A stretch of DNA of 7,134 nucleotides from Candidatus Methanovirga meridionalis (GTDB lineage: Archaea > Methanobacteriota > Methanobacteria > Methanobacteriales > Methanobacteriaceae), in assembly GCA_031289325.1 (NCBI GenBank), contig JAITPS010000231.1:1-7134 (forward strand). Direction: 5' to 3'. How positions within the stretch are numbered: position 1 is the stretch's first letter; every line of letters begins with the position of its first letter. The notes below the pieces were generated by a model. It was not told where the DNA came from. It did no database searches and worked only from the letters and a program-made list of their open reading frames with translations. This document shows, piece after piece, positions 6,115-7,134 of the stretch. The position numbers were made by a program, and so were the translations under genes.

Positions 6115-6120
6115 CACCTC
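6115..6120 (-). promoter_or_regulatory. Shine-Dalgarno site placed for the extended GT-C-like protein
   Basis: GAGGTG on the minus strand, a strong match to the archaeal anti-SD. It is 115 nt from the ATG at 5999 but 7 nt from ATT at 6107, the same spacing from GGTG as in the DUF2304 gene. There is no comparable site near 5999. Confidence 0.6.
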
Positions 6121-6221
6121 TATATGATCTAATGGTTTCTTATTAGGAAAGATATTACGAACATTTAATTAATAGCAATATTAGGTAAATCTAAGCAAGA
6201 GATTAATTGCCAAGAAATAAA

Positions 6222-6384
6222 TTTTAATCCTTGTTTTAGTGGAATAGGAATATATTAGAAATATTTATATACTATGAAAGTCAACAATTAAGTTTTAATC
6301 CTTGTTTTAGTGGAATATTAAACCACAAACTTTATAAACAGAAAAGAATAGTCAATAAGTTTTAATCCTTGTTTTAGTGGAATA
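6222..6384 (-). CRISPR. three-unit CRISPR-like repeat cluster, no cas genes in view
   Basis: A 25 bp core beginning TTTTAATCCTTG and ending TTAGTGGAATA occurs identically at 6222-6246, 6293-6317 and 6360-6384. The period is 71 and 67 bp, with different DNA between copies. Copies 2 and 3 share AAG and a looser AGTCAA-type block before the core, so the full repeat may be 28-37 bp with spacers of about 30-42 bp. Read on the minus strand the core ends GGATTAAAAC, like type I-B/III repeat ends, and the left copy has the degenerate end typical of a terminal repeat. That suggests a leader right of 6384. It could instead be a non-CRISPR direct repeat upstream of the GT-C-like gene. Confidence 0.5.
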
Positions 6385-6656
6385 GCTAAGATTTTTTCTT
6401 GGATCATCTTAAAAAAATATTAAAAGTGCTTATTTTTTTGAAGTTTTGTGCAAACCTCGAAAATCCAACCCTGTTAATACATTATTGCACAATCAATATA
6501 AATAGTTTTTGAATTTATATATTTGATTATGAAAATATTTTGAATTTTTAAACTTAAGATTATTACATCTGAAACTGGATGATGAATATTTTTTCTGAGA
6601 CTGAAAAAATTTCTTAAATTAATGCCTACTCCTAAATAAGTATAATAACCTTGTGT
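6385..6656. other. gene-free stretch right of the CRISPR-like cluster
   Basis: No start-to-stop reading frame of useful length on either strand. A patch near 6440-6490 is richer in G/C and more complex than its surroundings. On the minus strand it gives a 22-codon start-less frame ending near 6413 (reads NRVGFSRFAQNFKKI). It may be a trace of a decayed gene or the array leader; neither can be shown. Confidence 0.3.
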
Positions 6657-6742
6657 AAATTTATTTTCAACTTAGAAAAACTTATTTTCGGTTTTTAAAA
6701 ATAATGATTATAATTTTTTTAGTTAAAAATTTAAGATTTATG
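6657..6742. repeat. dispersed repeat matching 258-343
   Basis: About 86 bp align with 258-343 in the same orientation with roughly one difference in ten. Both begin ATTTATTTTCAACTTAG. The left copy adjoins the end of the small membrane-protein gene; this one is far from any gene. Confidence 0.75.
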
Positions 6743-6796
6743 GTATAAATTAAAAAATTTCATTATTGAAATTGTTCAATTAGAAAATTTCATATT

Positions 6797-6815
6797 AGAA
6801 AAACAAAGTTTTTCT
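6797..6815. repeat. perfect hairpin in a dispersed repeat
   Basis: AGAAAAAC (6797-6804) pairs with GTTTTTCT (6808-6815) around AAA. The same TTAGAAAAACAAAGTTTT block is in both 46 bp units (3245-3312), where the hairpin is slightly imperfect. It is a recurring intergenic motif rather than a terminator of a visible gene. Confidence 0.6.
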
Positions 6816-6816
6816 G

Positions 6817-6845
6817 TACTTACAAACATTATTTCATACACTATA
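6817..6845. repeat. 29 bp dispersed repeat, also at 118-146
   Basis: Same orientation as the left-edge copy and different at one base. It directly follows the hairpin at 6797-6815. Ten bases further right, ATATTAGT (6854-6861) and ACTAATAT (6873-6880) form an 8 bp inverted repeat before the broken reading frame at 6896. Confidence 0.65.
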
Positions 6846-6895
6846 GTATGATGATATTAGTATTATGATAAAACTAATATGTTAGAGGAATATTT

Positions 6896-7012
6896 ATGGC
6901 AATGCAAAAAAAGTATGTTTTCAAAGAATCCGAAATTTAATTTTTAGCCATAAACAAATTTAGACCATCTACACATTTACTAATACCATATATGAATTAA
7001 TTAAAAAAATAA
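6896..7012 (+). pseudogene. broken small reading frame, possible decayed gene start
   Basis: The only plus-strand coding signal. GAGGA precedes ATG 6896 by 6 nt. The frame reads MAMQKKYVFKESEI, then TAA at 6938, then FLAINKFRPSTHLLIPYMN, then TAA at 6998 and again at 7010. The text on both sides of the first stop is protein-like in one frame, so a lysine codon AAA changed to TAA would explain the break. It could be the N-terminus of a decayed transposase or a similar protein; the family is not recognised. Without the stop reassigned it would make only a 14-residue peptide. Confidence 0.4.
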
Positions 7013-7057
7013 GTAAAAAAAATTATGAATAAAAAAAAATAATTAATAATTAAGTTA

Positions 7058-7134
7058 TCACATGAACCTCCGCATCCAAACAGGAACATCATCCCAATTA
7101 GTCCCCACACTCGGCACTAAAGGAACTATCTTAT
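7058..7134 (-). CDS. 3' end of an unidentified gene, cut by the window edge
   Basis: The minus-strand frame from 7132 to a TGA at 7060-7058 encodes the last 24 residues of a protein (KIVPLVPSVGTN, then WDDVPVWMRRFM). Base composition is clearly richer in G/C than the intergenic DNA and codon choice is normal, so it is very likely a real gene end. The rest lies past 7134. I do not recognise the family. It is transcribed toward the repeat-filled region, like all other genes here. Confidence 0.6.
   Translation of the reverse strand, partial: KIVPLVPSVGTNWDDVPVWMRRFM

Noticed and set aside
6413..6481. Minus-strand 22-codon open frame (NRVGFSRFAQNFKKI)
   Set aside because: Too short, has no start, and similarity to a transposase could not be established by eye.
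1..7134. tRNA or rRNA genes
   Set aside because: No G/C-rich stretch with cloverleaf arms or rRNA signatures was seen on either strand.

Overview
The window is very AT-rich and gene-sparse. Its Shine-Dalgarno sites are of the GGTGA type, and it carries an archaeal-type (pentameric) riboflavin synthase, so it most likely comes from a methanogenic archaeon of the Methanobrevibacter kind (Methanobacteriales). The genus is an inference from style and gene content; no rRNA or tRNA is present. All five complete genes, and a sixth cut by the right edge, lie on the minus strand. Only about half of the window is coding. The rest is intergenic DNA built largely from tandem and dispersed repeats.

Layout from left to right: (1) 1-338, repeat mosaic; (2) a small membrane-anchored protein with a sequon-rich tail (339-635); (3) a gap with an imperfect tandem repeat over the promoter, a ~190 bp element with terminal inverted repeats (861-1049) and a 4 x 17 bp tandem repeat abutting the next stop codon; (4) a DUF2304 membrane protein (1154-1507); (5) a 321 bp gap holding an inverted repeat around a possible degraded gene end; (6) a family 2 glycosyltransferase of the polyprenyl-phosphate sugar synthase type (1829-2551); (7) ribC (2605-3066), with two TTCATGAA palindromes upstream; (8) a 1.1 kb gap with a 2 x 46 bp and a 3 x 57 bp tandem array and nested copies of the ~190 bp element (3675-4081); (9) a large polytopic GT-C-like membrane protein (4203 to 5999, probably to 6107) with an Asn/Gly-rich expansion; (10) 6121-7057, with a three-unit CRISPR-like repeat cluster, dispersed repeats shared with the left edge, and a broken small reading frame; (11) the last 24 codons of an unidentified minus-strand gene (7058-7132).

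The genes suggest a cell-surface glycosylation theme. The GT2 enzyme would make a lipid-linked sugar, DUF2304 is a frequent small membrane partner of such enzymes, GT-C proteins use lipid-linked sugars, and the 98-residue protein looks like a possible acceptor with seven N-X-S/T sites. That link is inferred from families and proximity. Riboflavin synthase is an unrelated housekeeping gene lying 53 bp upstream of the glycosyltransferase.

The points most worth a second look are the missing conventional start codon of the GT-C-like gene, the perfectly conserved three-copy 25 bp repeat with no cas genes in view, the nested MITE-like elements, and the hairpin-forming 57 bp tandem array. I found no convincing new multi-gene system.
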